Assembly: GCA_025529335.1 (NCBI GenBank)
Contig: JAMYHX010000113.1
Coordinates: 1 to 64,000, forward strand
DNA from: Rhizopus sp. PT2906
Taxonomy: Eukaryota; Mucoromycota; Mucoromycetes; Mucorales; Rhizopodaceae
Direction of reading: 5' to 3'
DNA: 64,000 nucleotides
Shown here: positions 9,266-22,681 of the stretch, piece after piece
How the letters are laid out: each line of letters begins with the position of its first letter
Position numbering within the stretch: position 1 is the stretch's first letter
Notes under the pieces: model-generated
Told to the model about the DNA's origin: nothing
What the model saw: the letters and a program-made list of their open reading frames with translations, nothing else
Database searches by the model: none
Translations under genes and position numbers: made by a program

Positions 9266-12200
9266 ATGAAAAGTTCCTCTACTCTCCGACGTGGAGGAGG
9301 AAGCGCAAAGAGAACAATAAGAACACTCAACCCCGCACTCGTCTATGACTACACTCTTCGTTGTGCTATACGTGCTTGTCTTGAACAAAACAGTAAAGCG
9401 TCACTCAAGGAGCCCAAGAAAGATACTAGCAGTAATAGACACTCAGTTCACTTGAGTGGCATGAGTGATGTGTTTGGAAATTTGGCAGATAAAATCGTAG
9501 GAGATGAAGGTGGCGAGAAAAGCAATAAACTGACAAAGCCAGTAGTTGTGGGCTTAATGCGACGACTGGACGATATTAAAGATGGCAAAGATGTTTCCAA
9601 GTCAGAATATATCGATCGAAGATTCATCTCGGTAGTTCGACACATGAGGGATGAAGTAAAACAGCACCGTTTTAGACCTCAGGGCTCCATTAACGACCTT
9701 GTGGTTACCTTCCTCAAACTAAGTGAAGCTGAACTCAAAAAGACAGATCCTAACCCAGCCATATGGTTTAAGGATCTTGATCGATATGTGGTTCGATTTA
9801 CGGAAATCCTATTACTCGTCTTGAGAGAAGATGCACCATCCGCTGCTTCATCCGAATATATCGAATCCTTACAGAGATCAATCCTTCCGAAATCAAAACA
9901 ACAACCCGCAACAGAACAAAGAAATAGTAGTAGCAGCGGTAATTCAACAACTGATACATTAGACATGGTCGAAAACTTTCCTATGGTCAAGACAGTGCAG
10001 AACCTATTCCAAATCGAAAGTTCAGTTCATAGACAAAAGATACGTGACCTTTTACCTGTTTGTACTGAGGCGGTAAGATATCATCTAGTAGTTTTAATTA
10101 TTGCTAATCCCCTTTTATTAGAATTACCTTTTGGATTTAAAACAATGCATTAATGCAATCAATACAAATCAACCTTTTCCAGGCAGAAGAGAGGATTTTG
10201 CATCGCAACAGGCTTATGATTTTTGGGTTGCAAGAGAAAAGAAATATCTCAATGGCTTAATGACTGTCATGGTCATGAATCCCAACTTGACACTGACCAA
10301 CAAGTCTGAACAGGACGTTGGTTCAACCAACTTGCTCGCCGGAAGGAGATCAAGTGATTCGAGAAGAAGCTCTGTTTATAACACAAGTCCAACCGATGAC
10401 AGTCCTTATACTTATATTCCTAATGATCCTCGCTCTTATTTCCGTTTGTTGATGAACATGTGTATGGATCTTGATACCAATATTGCGCCTGACACAGAAA
10501 AGGCCAAAACCAGCGTGTTATCACAGGCCTCAGACGATTTGTTACGAGAGTGTTCAAACACATGGAGACTCTCTGCGCCTTTCAGGTCTGTTCTTTATCT
10601 CGAATTGATCAAAACACGTATGGATACCGAAGAAATTGATATACATGATGCTATCGATGACGCCAGAGAAGCTATTCGTGCTCTAGATAAATGTCTCAAG
10701 GAGAATGAGATTCAGAACTGGACGATTAATGATGTAAGTGAAATAGTCTTTTCTTTTTGTTTATATTAACCAATTTACATATAGAGAGAAAGTTTGATTC
10801 GTGTCTTTGAGGGGTTAAACCAGACTTGTCTTCGTGCCTTGGCTGAATCACTCAGTAGATACTGGGATATTGAGTAAAAATAGCCATGAGACATATATGT
10901 ATATAGACCTAATGACTTTTATACTTTAAAAAAAAAACACATAGTCCTGCTCTCGTTAAGGATCAGGTTGCATTACTGGATAGTATATATGAAAATCCTG
11001 CCTATCTGGAAGATCATGCAAATCCTCTGGAACAGTTCCTCTCGCTAGAAGAGACAATTGCTGTAAGTAATAGCATACATCAAGGATATATATATGTATA
11101 TTTATTCATAGTTGTTAATAGGGTGCAGCTGTATCTCGATGGCGTGTGTTGGAGAAATCAGTGCTCAATCCTAAAAATGACGATATGACCAATTTGATGA
11201 ATTTGGCAGATAAATTGATCAAAGAGTTAGTCACTGTAGCAAAGAGGTTTAAGAAGCCATTAAAAGGGTAAAAATGTAATATATAAAAAGGAACGTCCAT
11301 ATTGAACCTTTTGGTAGGTCTTTACATATCCCAGGTATTATCATGGCTCGTCAAATGCCATTCTTTGTTTTAGAAATGGAAAATTGGGCCTTTTTACCAG
11401 AAGCAAAACAGGCGCCCATTGAACTGACATTTGAGCTCTATGACAAAGTGCTGACGTTGAAGAGACTTTACGATCAATATGGACCAAAGCAAAAGTCTGC
11501 ACTCTTCAAAGTCGAATCATGGTTCTTGACCCACGTTCGCCGATGGTTAAAGTCTACAAATGAAGCCACACCAGAATGGGTAAGCAATGCGATCAAACAA
11601 GACGAGTTCAAGCCTATCAATGAAACAACCCTACACTCCTCGTCAGTGGTGGATCTCTTCACCATGTTCCATCAGGCTGTTGAGTTTGTCCAAAATCTAG
11701 AATGGCCTAATAGAATACAAGAATGCAGATTTAATACGGCGTTATCTAAGGTCATTGGTGTTGCTCTTGAACAGTACACGATGGAACTGGAGGATATGAT
11801 CACGACAGACATTTATCCTCGAGCAGTACGTGAAGGGGATCCACATGGAAGCGGAAACTTTTTTGACAGAGCTCGTTATCAACTGATTGGAGGACGACCT
11901 CAGAGTAAAAGTAGTTCTGATGTCCCTGCTGATTTTGTTGCAGAGGTAAATACAAAAATGTTATAAAAGGAATAACCAACTCATTTATATAAAAATAGAC
12001 ATGTGTCAAGGTGAACAACATTGAAGCTGCAAGATTTAAGCTTGACAGATTGTATCAAAACATGGACGTGGATGAAATTGCCCAAGAAATGCGAGAATAT
12101 GGATCTCAATTACCTGCTGAAAAGTCGGTTTCTGAACAACAAAACTACCTGTATTCTATCAAAATTGTCAGAGCCGAGAATTTACCACCTTCTGATAATA

Positions 12201-13546
12201 ATGGACTGAGTGATCCATATATCGTACTAGAGATCGATAACAAACCAATTACCAGAACAAAGACTGTGTATGAAACATTAAATCCTCGCTGGGATCAAGT
12301 GTTTGATATTTGGCTTACAGAAAAGACAGTGGATGTATTGGCTCTTGTGTATGATGAAGACTTGATTGGTGCAGATGAAGAGTGTGGTGGTGTTTGGTTC
12401 AAGTTATCGCCCGAGTATTTTGACGATTATCAAACACATGAGTTGGTGTTGAACTTTGTTCCTCAAGGAAAGCTTATTTTACGTATCAGTATGGAAGGAG
12501 AAAAAGATGACATTCAATTCTGGTTTGGTAAAGCCTTCCGAACGTTGAGAAGAGCAGAAAATGATGTGGCAGGTTTGATTGTGGATAAGGTAAGCCTATT
12601 ACTCGCTTTAATAATGTACATATACTTACTCTATGGTCTAAAGATGAGTAGCTATTTCCGTCAAATATTAAGCAGAAAAACTTTGGATAAACTCTTTGGT
12701 CGTGATCGTAGCTTCTTTTCTTCATTTTCACGAACTACAAAACACGTTGATCCAACCCTTCAAGACTGTGAAGAAGCTATTGTGCCATTAATAGACTATC
12801 TTGAAAGGAATTTGAAGATTTTGAATGACAACTTATCAGAGACAAACATGCAAACCATCGTTTTGAAGATTTGGAAAGAAATTCTTATAGCATTAGAAGG
12901 TGTTCTCTTACCGCCACTTTCTGAACAATTGTCTGAATTAAAGCCTTTGGATGATTATGAATTTCATGTTGTATATAAATGGCTAGAGGTAATATTATAA
13001 GATGTATTTATATTCAAAATATGCTAATGTCTATATCAAAAGCTTCTTAAAGTACTCTTTAATGGTGGTGAAGACGCTGATGCAGTACCTTTGGATAAAC
13101 TTGAAAATTCACAATACTATGCACTCTTAGCCATCAATGCAGCCTATAACTTAGAAACAGAACAACTAATTGAAGGATACAATAACATTGTGAAGAATCA
13201 AGTAGAAATGAAACTAAGGGGCGGAAGGAAAGCAGATAGAAGTAAATCTGTCTACCATTCAAAGAACACTGCCAAAAAGAGAAAACCTTCAGCCAATAGG
13301 AAATCAGTGTCTATTGAATTGCCAAACGCGGATACCATTTTACGTATTCTTCGTATGCGTAAAGGTAGACAAGTCCGAGACTTTCTTCACACCGAGTTTC
13401 AGAAACGTAATTACCCAACTCCCGCCGAAACTGCTCCTGCAGAGAGTATAAGCCAAGGTGCTAAAGAGCAAGAAATCCCACCTGTTCCCGAGGTTCCAAC
13501 AAATGACTTGACACCTGTGAATGAGAATACGTTACCTCTAAGATAA
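9266..13546 (+). CDS. Munc13/Ync13-like C2 and MUN domain protein
   Basis: Large vesicle-priming or exocytosis factor of 1279 residues in nine exons: 9266-10072, 10122-10733, 10785-10873, 10945-11062, 11122-11267, 11318-11945, 11999-12589, 12644-12988 and 13043-13546. All introns are GT-AG, 49-71 nt, and exon lengths sum to 1280 codons. The first 800 residues are helical and fit the fungal MUN/MHD1 region. A C2 domain lies near residues 848-960 (YLYSIKIVRAENLPPSDNNG, SDPYIVLEID, LNPRWDQVFDIW, DEDLIGADEECGG), with acidic loop residues suited to Ca2+ or lipid. An MHD2-like helical region follows, then a basic Ser-rich tail. S. pombe Ync13 and animal BAIAP3/UNC13D have the same order. The 54 nt intron 12590-12643 has no stop and keeps frame. 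Confidence 0.88.
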
Positions 13547-14086
13547 ATAAAACTTTTTTTTAACCTAAAAAGAGACAATCACAAAGCCTTTAAGAGATCA
13601 CTGGAAGATTTTATTGGACAAATTCCATTTTCAGTAGAGATCATTACAAATTTACAAGTGAAACTAAATAAAAATCCTTTATGGACCTTTTCAAAAAGAG
13701 ACAGTTACAGAGATTTGATGGAGAATATGGTCCACCTTATTTACCTTTTCTCATTCTGATTGAAAGACTGCTGATGAGATATCAAAAGCATATTAAAAGG
13801 GGCTCTTCTTGATGAGAGCTTTACCCTTATGCCTTATATTATGTAAGCTGACAATTACATGAATTTTACTGGAAGATATATTGTCATATTAATCAAAATT
13901 AATTAACAGTTTAACTACATTATCGCTTTTCTTTTCTTTTGACAATAAAATACTTTATAATTTAAACAAAGTAAGATATTATCCATTATTCACATATAAT
14001 TATTAACGTACATTATTGAGTAAAGCTATCAAATCTTTGTTCATATTCAAAAAATCTCGCGTTATTTCGAGAACCACTATATTATT
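13547..14086. other. Intergenic region
   Basis: AT-rich sequence of 540 bp between the Munc13-like gene and the mobile-element remnant. No open frame or structured repeat worth naming was seen. Confidence 0.55.
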
Positions 14087-15050
14087 ATGCTAGCAGAGGA
14101 AGTAAGTTCATCCCACACATATAAGGCTACATATACATCACATCTTATACATATTTTATTTCTTAGACAGCTGAAGCAGTTACTTCTTCTTTGTCAACCT
14201 TCAAGTGAATATCGACTATCAAGTCCTCGTTATCTACGATTGGATGAAAAGAACAGTATAAACCTGCCCTTGAAGAATTAGTGAATATTGTAAACGATCT
14301 CGTTGGCCATACATTTGCTTTCTCCAAGTTTATTTTTATAAACGAATTCGAAAAAAATGATCAATTTGAACTGGAAAAGTACATAACAAAAAGCTTCTTT
14401 GAAGGGGTATTCTTGGCCCTAGTTGATCGACAGACCAAAGACAGCAGTGTTACCAGCAGATCCCAACTTTCAGACAAGACACGTATGGCAAGAAGTCTAA
14501 TACGCCCATATATAGAGAAATATTGTCAACATGCCTCTTATATACCTATAAAATTAACAAATGTTCAGCAAATCGCGAAATATGAAGGCACAAAGACTCA
14601 TGCAGCGTATATCAACAATAGTACCCTTCACTTTGGGAACCAGCTTCGTAGGTTTTTGAATTCTGTTTCAAAAAAGCAAGAAAAAATTAAAAAGTTTACT
14701 CAAGACATGGAAGAGAGAAAGAGGATGATCTGAAGAAGAAATAAAGAAGGTGATAAAGACTGATGTGTTTGATGTTTGTCATAAGCTCAAAACGGAGATC
14801 TCTGCTAAAAAGCTACCAACTCTTTCTGCAGACTTCTTAACTGAAACAGCCACAAATCAAATCCAAAGCTTTTTAAATGTGTACTCGGATAAGTACAATT
14901 TCGCAAAGAACTCCATCTATTATGATGTTAAGCAAAACCGCAACAATATTTACGAGCATATTACATGCTGGCAAAGATTTGTGAAGAAAACAACACAAAG
15001 TCATTCAGCTGCTTCCCTTTGCGTAAATAAAACTCAGAAACAATTGTTTG
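14087..15050 (+). pseudogene. Frameshifted remnant of a Mucorales-type mobile-element ORF
   Basis: Three coding-like pieces follow each other in different frames. The first (14281-14733) contains VDRQTKDSSVTSRSQLSD and a Lys-rich end. The second (14750 to about 14990) contains SFLNVYSDKYNFAKNSIYYD. A third frame near 15003 reads SFSCFPLRK and then stops. The order of a Tyr-rich IYYD block followed by an FxCFPLR block matches, from memory, the region ahead of the catalytic part of repeat-family ORFs common in Mucorales (TnpB/OrfB-like). Only the N-terminal part is here; no nuclease motif is seen. The frame changes and missing 3' half argue for a dead copy. It ends about 60-70 bp before the Cdc7 gene. 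Confidence 0.5.
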
Positions 15051-15110
15051 TATGTTGTATCATTGACAGGCGAAGAAAAAAAAATTTTTTTATAGTTTGC
15101 TTAAACTTCA

Positions 15111-18100
15111 ATGGACAGTCGTGGCATTCCAGTTGTAGTTACAGCAAACACAAATATTACTCCAAGGCATTCCTCTCCAATAAATATACGAAAGAGGTCG
15201 CCTAAAAGCTTTATATTCCCTTCATTAAAAAATGAAATATCTTTACTAGAAGCATACGATTCCTTTGCTGATGCCTGCTTTCAGAGTCATGGCTCCTTAA
15301 AGGCAAATTTACTTCGGAAATATTACTACTCTATGAAGAAACCAAAGAGTCCAACTCCAAGTCAAAAGCTTCAGGAACAAACTAGATCTGTTCCTCCGAG
15401 ATCTACAAATGAATCGAACCAACATATAGATCACTCCATGTCAACACATACATTACCCATTCCACAAGTCAACCATGTCAAGCAACACCAGCATATACCA
15501 CATCAATATCCCGTCCATCCAGAATTAATACCTCCACTTCAATCGCCTGGAGCATTTGCTGCAGCACAACATTTATATGCAACACAATATTATAATAGAT
15601 CGCATAATAACCCCTATTCGGTACCACCTTATCTGGCTATGTTTCCTTCTCACCCACATTTTTTTATGCCAAATGATATGAATATCCAACGCCAGCAAAT
15701 ATCCTCACAACAGCCTCACCAAGGACAACCAATACCATTACAGCAACAACAACAACAACAACAGTTTCCACAGATAAATAATTACTTTGGCGGTCAAAAC
15801 GCAAATTTTATCTCGCGCAGCTCATTACCACCACCTTTTGTAATGGAACCAAAAGAGTACTATAATGAAGCTGTTCCACCACGGCCATTGGAAATGATTA
15901 TAAACTTTAATTCACCCAACATCCCTGCTCCAGCTTATGAAAGCGAGCGTAAAATAGACAACAAGAAGCCAAGAGCCAGAAGGACACAAAAGAATAATAA
16001 CAACACTGAACAACAACAACAGCAACAAAACTTACCAGGTGCTGCAACAATAATATTTGAACATTCGCCACTTTCTGCTAAAGAAAACAGTAACCAAAAG
16101 ACACGAAAACCAAGGTCTAAAAAGACGGTAGATGCACAGATGGAATCAACTGGACAACAAACCATAGAAGCAGCCACACCTGAGACGGCACAAGCGAAGC
16201 CTCAACGTCGTAGGAGACAGGCTCCTAAAAAGAATAATGAAAATACCCCTATACTTGATCTTAATGACGCGAATGTACCTGATCTGATAACTGAACAGAC
16301 ACCAACCAGAAAACACAGAAATACGCGAGCTAAAAAGCAGCAAACTGAAGCACATGCATCATTAACTAAAGAATGTAATGTGGATGATAATATAATAGAG
16401 CCAACGTCAACAATAGAACAACAGCCTATAATGCAAGTTGTTATCCCAAAGGAAAGCTTTGTAGAAAACTCTGTAGTAGATAAACCTATTGCAACAGATG
16501 ATATTTCTGAAAAACCTGAAGAAGAGCCACTTTTGCTAAAAGAACCTGTTGTAGAACAACGTGTAATAGACAAGTTTATTTTAGAAGAATCTGTTGCAAA
16601 TGAATGCGTAATGGAGCGGTCCATAGTAGAAGAACCTGCAACCCGTACATCGATCGCTGAAGAGGCCAATTTGAAAGAAACCATCAATGAAAAATCTGTA
16701 AACGAGCCTGCTATTGAAGATCGAGTTGTAAATAAGAAACAAGAAATAAAGGCTTTAGAAGAGGAAGCTTTAATGGAAAAAGAAGGTACCGCAGAAAACC
16801 CTAGTGTGGAATATGATATCACAAAAGAAGAATTAGTAATTGAACAACATGCAGAAAAAGCTACTATAATAGATCATTTGGAGAACATCACTACAGCAGT
16901 AACAGTATCAGAGGCTGTCAAGACAGTTGACAGTGCCGCAACAGATGCTGAAAATGTATTGCCAAGTGAGAATGTTATCTTGAATGAGCCAAAGTCTATG
17001 TCAAACGATATCAAGGAATTGACGGTAAAAGATGTTCAAGAGCAACCCACTTTAGACCATAGCATTGAGAGTGGAAAAGAGATAGACACTTCAGAAGAGG
17101 CTAGTCATACGACTGAAGCCATATGCCACACAACGGATGTACCCAAATATCCAACCGAGCAAGTAGAGATAAAAGCTAGTAAAAGAATGGTCGATGAGTC
17201 ATTGTTTAAAACTGAAACAATGCTAAGCGATGAAATACCAATGTCGTCTATCAATGAAAAAAGTGAAGCTAATGTTGAGAATGTGGATGAAGTTGTAAAG
17301 GTGAAAAACACTCAAAATACCTTGAAAGAAGATAACGCCGATAGACAACCAGAAGAAGATTTTGTTGTAGAAGGAGAGCCTGAAGAGAATTTGGCCAAAG
17401 ATGAAGAGGTTGAAGATAAAGAAGACAAAGATGAAACGGATGAAAAGAATGATAGCAAAACCGAAGAAGATCTTGTCGATGTGGAAAATAAAAAAGATGA
17501 ACAAGTGCAAAGACAGGCTGAAGACTTTCTTTTTGAAAAAATTGATGACAAACAAAATGTGTATACTGATAATGAAAAGCCTACAGAGACTACAAAGAAT
17601 GAGGAAAGCTTTATTCCAAACAGCCTCACAGAACAGCGTACTTGCGATGATCATACGGATGCTGAATCAGTCACTACAAGTGTCAGAATGGATCGTATTC
17701 AACAAGAAATAGAAACTATAAATGCAGAGTTTCCAGAACTGAAAAATTATTATCAGTTACTTGACAGAGCAGGAAGAGGTGAGCATATCTATATAGCTGC
17801 TTATACATAAGTTAACCAATGTGATAATAGGTACCTTTAGTAAAGTATACAAGGCACGAGATCTTTTATATGAAAATTATATGCCATGGTCCCTTCAAAA
17901 GAAAGTCGAAAATGCAATTGACAGTGACCATCACCTTGTAGCTATCAAATTGATATATGGCATCAGCTCTCCTAAACGGGTTGCTAATGAAATATCCTGC
18001 CTTTCCGAATTAAGGTTACATTAACAAGAGCTTATCTATAAACAATTACTAATATACCCCATAGAGGATCTCCATGTGTTATTCCTATGATTACTGCTCT

Positions 18101-19170
18101 CAGAAATCAAGATGTGACATACCTTGTTCTTCCGTTTATCGAATTCGATCACTTTGAGGTAGCAATAGAAATACATCTTTACATATTTTGTTTAACAATG
18201 TAATTATCTTACAAAGGACATATACCCCACAATGACGCTACTAGATCTAAAACACTATATATCAGAATTGCTTATTGGGCTAAAGTATGTACATGAAAAA
18301 GGGATTATTCACCGCGACGTGAAGCCTGGTAACTTTCTTTATAACAAAACAACTAAAACCGGATACCTTGGAGACTTTGGTCTTGCTCAGGTAAACATTC
18401 TTTGTAAATAATGACAGATCATAGATTTACAATTTGATTAGAGAGTGATAAATTATGATATTCATAAACCTGGGCATCGACATGCTACTGTAGACCCTAT
18501 ATATACCGAGCATCAAAAAGGTCCTGCTGGATATTTTATACATGATAAAAGGTAAATAACAAATAATAAGGTAACTGAACCTGTATATTCATTTCATCAC
18601 TTAGAAAACATATACACGTTGATCGTTCAGGCACACGTTCGTTTAGAGCACCTGAGATCTATTTACACTCTATGCGTCAAACAACAGGTAAGAAAAAGAT
18701 ATTAACGACACAATACTTACTAGTTGTTAGCCATGGACATATGGGCAGTAGGTGTCATTCTGTTGAGTTTCTTGACTAACGTATACCCTTTTTTCGATCC
18801 TGAGGACAGCGCTGCGGGGATTGTTGAGTTGATCTCTGTGTTTGGTACAAAGAAAGTGCATGAGTTTGCAAAATTCTACGGTGAGTTTTTAATGATGTAG
18901 ATTCTTTAACAGATTTTGATGTTTCTACTCCTAGGACGAAATTTGAAAACAAATATACCTGATATGCCTGAAGGTGCCATAGGCATGGATGAATTATGTA
19001 GATATTTTAATAACGGTACCATTGAAACATGGGACAAGCATGATTACCTTCTTGCAGTGGACCTCATGAAAAATTGCTTGCAGTTAATTGATTCGAAACG
19101 ATTATCTGCTGCTGAAGCATTGAAGCATCCCTTCTTGAAGGAGGTCATGAAATCAAAACCTTATAGCTAA
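15111..19170 (+). CDS. CDC7: Cdc7-type kinase with a very long N-terminal extension
   Basis: Catalytic subunit of the Dbf4-dependent kinase, which phosphorylates the Mcm2-7 helicase to fire replication origins. Eight exons: 15111-17778, 17831-18014, 18065-18158, 18217-18390, 18442-18551, 18605-18687, 18731-18880 and 18935-19170; 1232 residues. The kinase domain starts near residue 880: AGRGTFSKVYKA, VAIKLIY, HRDVKPGNFLYN, GDFGLAQ, GTRSFRAPEIYLH, MDIWAVGVILLSFL. The order and wording are Cdc7/Hsk1-like. Yeast and human Cdc7 are roughly 500-600 residues. Here exon 1 adds about 880: two short poly-Gln runs, four basic AT-hook-like patches (residues 280-410), then a long Glu/Val/Lys-rich acidic stretch. 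The frame runs unbroken into the kinase, so the extension is encoded, unless a second promoter is used. Confidence 0.9.
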
Positions 19171-19386
19171 AAGAGGTTTGATAAGCTACTCTAGAATAAA
19201 AGTCATTGTAAATATTATCCTTAAGCATACATGTACCTAATAAATAAAAAGCTTATCGACCAAATCATGAGTCGATATTTAACACAATGGACACTTCTTT
19301 AACAAATGTATAAGCGCAAAAATGTTTAAAGCATTTATTGATGCATGAATGATGAAAAAAATATGCGCAGAAAAAAAAAACAAGGC

Positions 19387-22141
19387 TTATTCACATAGTC
19401 TGAAACCAGCAAACACATATGGATAGCCAGATTGATACCAATTTCTAAAGGTGTCTCGTTCAGCAATACGGGGGTGAGTAGCCCAACTGCCACCTAATAC
19501 GACACGATGTTTTCCATCAAAGAAATCAGCAGAATACCCTGGATAGATTGCGGAAGACTGGAACCCTTCGTATTTATCCCAAATGGTGTCTGTCCACTCC
19601 CAGACATCTCCCAAATAATGTACTTGTTCATTATTAACAGGAGTAGGTGTCCAATTGAGGAAGCCAATGTTTGGTACTTTCTTGGAATGAGGACCTGAGG
19701 CAATCTCTCGGCGGAATCGAGTCAATTCAAGTTCTGTAGGTAGTCGACGTCCCTTTGACTTTGCATATCCACTTGCTTCATTATAAGACACTTGGGCTGG
19801 CCAATCTTTCGCAAATGCCATAGGGCAAGGTCCAAACACGGTTCGTACATAAAGTTGATCACCATGCTTCAACCAGGAAGCAGGAATATCAGAGGAACCC
19901 ATGTCCTTGAGATAGGCAAGATATTCTCCATTGGTAATAGGCCTAGTTTGAATGCGGAACGATCGTTGGTTCTTGTATTCTCGTTGAGGGCTTTCATTAT
20001 CCCAGCCAAAGCTCTGAATCTTTTGACAGGATGGGTTATTATCTTCTTCTTCTCTATCATTGTGACCTATAATGACTGAAGCAGCACCAGCAATGTTGAT
20101 ATAGCTAGCTTCTGCTAGAGGAATGATATCAGCTTCAGCTTCAGCTGCAAATTTCCATGAAGGTAAAGAAACGCCTTTAGGTGGGAGCGTGTTTGGACTT
20201 TGTACAAGCATATAAAGTATCGTTTCAAGGTGCATTGCTTCATGTTCAAAGCACATCCACAAGGCACGGGCTGGCTTTCTTCTTCTGATAACCGTATCAA
20301 TCCATGCAGTTGATTGAGCACCACGCGCTTCACTGAGCCAGAAGTTTAGCAAATCTGCTACTCTTTTTCTAACGTCTTGTTGGTACTTTAGAATGCTCTT
20401 CACACTTGGCCAATCACTGTCATTCTTTGGTACTTCTGAGTGTGGATGACATTGAGTAGGATCATCCATATCAGGGTCAATACCACGTTCAAATATGTCT
20501 GCAAAGTATTCTGGTTGAGTAGGGTTTGCTGGGCCAACTTCTATATCGACCTTGTGACGAGAGAGTTGGATGTCAAGGAATGCAGGTATATGACCAAGGT
20601 AAAAGATAAAAGGATGACGCAAGGCAATAGGGCGTTCAAAGAGCATAGTGTCATGGTTTATCATTTGTTGAGTAACAAGGTCCCAAGATTTCCATAGTTC
20701 TTTCCACTCCTTCAAGGTTGGAAGTGATTCCATTGGCCATATGTCACTTTCTGACAAGAAAAAACCCAGTTCGGTAGCTTCACGTTTATATGCAGATATA
20801 TCCTTGCTGTCGATACAGTGCTGACATTGAATCGACTTTTCCTCTTCACCAAGTGACTTCTTTGAAGGAAAGAGAATTTCACGAACGGCATTAACGTTAC
20901 ACGCAAATTTAAACGGACGAACCTCGGCCAATACGAGCCGATACTGGTCCTTCGAATCTGTCCAGCACTCAGCCATATCTAAGCCTGCAGCTGCTAGAAG
21001 GCTTGTGATCTCTTGGAATGAATACTTGTACGAGTGCTCGACATGAATGAGTTCACCCTTCTTAACCTGGATCGTGCGATCAAAGGCATCACTTCGGTAA
21101 TTAAGAACCATATTGTCCAGAGCACGGTAATGAGCGACGTGACGACCTTGCTTCTCGAGATAGGCAGAGTCATAGGCAAACGAGGCGGGATCAATAAACT
21201 TATCGCATCCCATAATTCGATTGATGTGGTCCAAACCATTCATGATGAATTCGCGCGTGACACCTTTGGGGTCATTATAGGCAGTTTTAATCTTTTCAGT
21301 ATGGTTACGCTTGTCGAATCCAATGACGCACAGGTCACCTGGTTCCACACACATCTCTTGTAGACGCTTAAGGAAAAGAGCAGATTCAAGGCGTGTTTGG
21401 TTGCCTATGGAGCTACCGAGCCATAAGAACGCCTTTTTGATTCCCTTGGAGGTGAAGTGCTGGTTAATCCAGGGAATACCTTGATCATAAGTACCCAAAA
21501 GACCAAAGAGCTTGACATACTGAAATTCACCAAGTGACATTAAAGAACGATCAAGTTCATGTTGATCAAGATCAAGAGCATAGTAATCGACATGAATTTG
21601 TCTTTTCTCGATAGCTCGTAAAATGACTTGGGTTTTTCGAAGTGCACTAATATTTCTGTTTAGTAATTGGGTATAATCATAGACACACTATCGCACACAC
21701 GCGCACGCACACACTTGCATCAATCACTTACCCAGCACCTAATTCAAAAATCATGCTACCATTTTCGAGACGAGCTGCGAGTTCATTAGCCTTCCTTTGC
21801 AATATATCAAGTTCGGCATTAGTCAGGTAATACTCGTCCAAGTAGGTAATTTGGTCGAATAGACGCAACCCTTTTTTATCATACAAGACATAGGTAGGAA
21901 TTGACTTTTGGTTAGCTGGCTTGTCCAAGGAGTCCAATATAGTCTTGGATAAATCCGAGTGATCAAAGGCATCTTCAGAAGCATCAGAAGCATCAGCAGA
22001 GTGAGGAGGGGAAGGAGGACGGCTGACCTTGATATCACCATTATCCTTGACTTCACCATTAGTAGGTGTACGGATATCGATGATACTGTATCCCGTTGAG
22101 GGAGGAGAAGGAGCACGTACAGACAAGTCGTTGAAAACCAT
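19387..22141 (-). CDS. EGT1: Ergothioneine biosynthesis protein Egt1 (EgtD-EgtB fusion)
   Basis: Bifunctional enzyme making the antioxidant ergothioneine: the N-terminal domain trimethylates histidine to hercynine with SAM, and the C-terminal domain is a non-haem iron sulfoxide synthase joining hercynine to cysteine. Exons 22141-21732 and 21646-19387 with an 85 nt intron containing a CA-rich run; 889 residues. Visible parts: the EgtD region with FELGAG (SAM loop), WLGSSIGN and FDKRNHTEKIKTAYND; a DinB-like region with the iron-binding H-x3-H-x-E in FEHEAMHLE near residue 600; and an FGE-sulfatase-like end, QVSYNEASGYAKSKGRRLPT to GGSWATHP...FRNWY and AGFRLCE. Length and order match fungal Egt1. 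It converges on the Cdc7 gene. Confidence 0.96.
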
Positions 22142-22681
22142 TTTGATTCTGTTGAAGAGTTGTTGAAAGAGTAGAGAGAAGAAAGAAAGCTAAAGTTTTA
22201 TGTTGATGAGAAACCCTTGCCTATTTATATAATCTACAAAGGGTGTAACTACGCAATATTCGCCATTATTCGCCACTAACCCCCCTCCGTTGATAAAAAG
22301 CGTGTTTCTTTTTGGACTCTTTTTCCCTTACAATTGTGCTACTTCCTGTTAAGGCCTAGTGTTTGTTTCTATGTTATGCGTACACACACACACACAAATG
22401 TTTATCTTTCATCGTTTCAATTTATGCATGATAAAAATGGACTGAGTTTGCCGTGTGAAAGTTGGGAGTAATTTGTAATTATTATGACGTAGGGTAGATC
22501 GGTGAAGTTACATCTACAAGCAGTCCCATACACTTGTTTATCATACAAACACTAGGACGGCTTATGGTTAAAGATGCATCCACGTGTACATGGTATACTT
22601 ATTGGTTAAATTTGTCTCAAAGAAACATTAAAATGTTACTACAGCGATGGAAAGATTAATAGTCACTATAAGGCACCATTA

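Noticed and set aside
17223..17654. Antisense frames over the acidic part of the Cdc7 extension
   Set aside because: Frames opposite Glu/Lys-rich codons stay open as Phe/Leu/Ser-rich text; this is a codon-composition artefact.
19792..21363. Several plus-strand frames of 85-109 codons inside Egt1
   Set aside because: Shadows of the Egt1 coding strand, with no independent motif.
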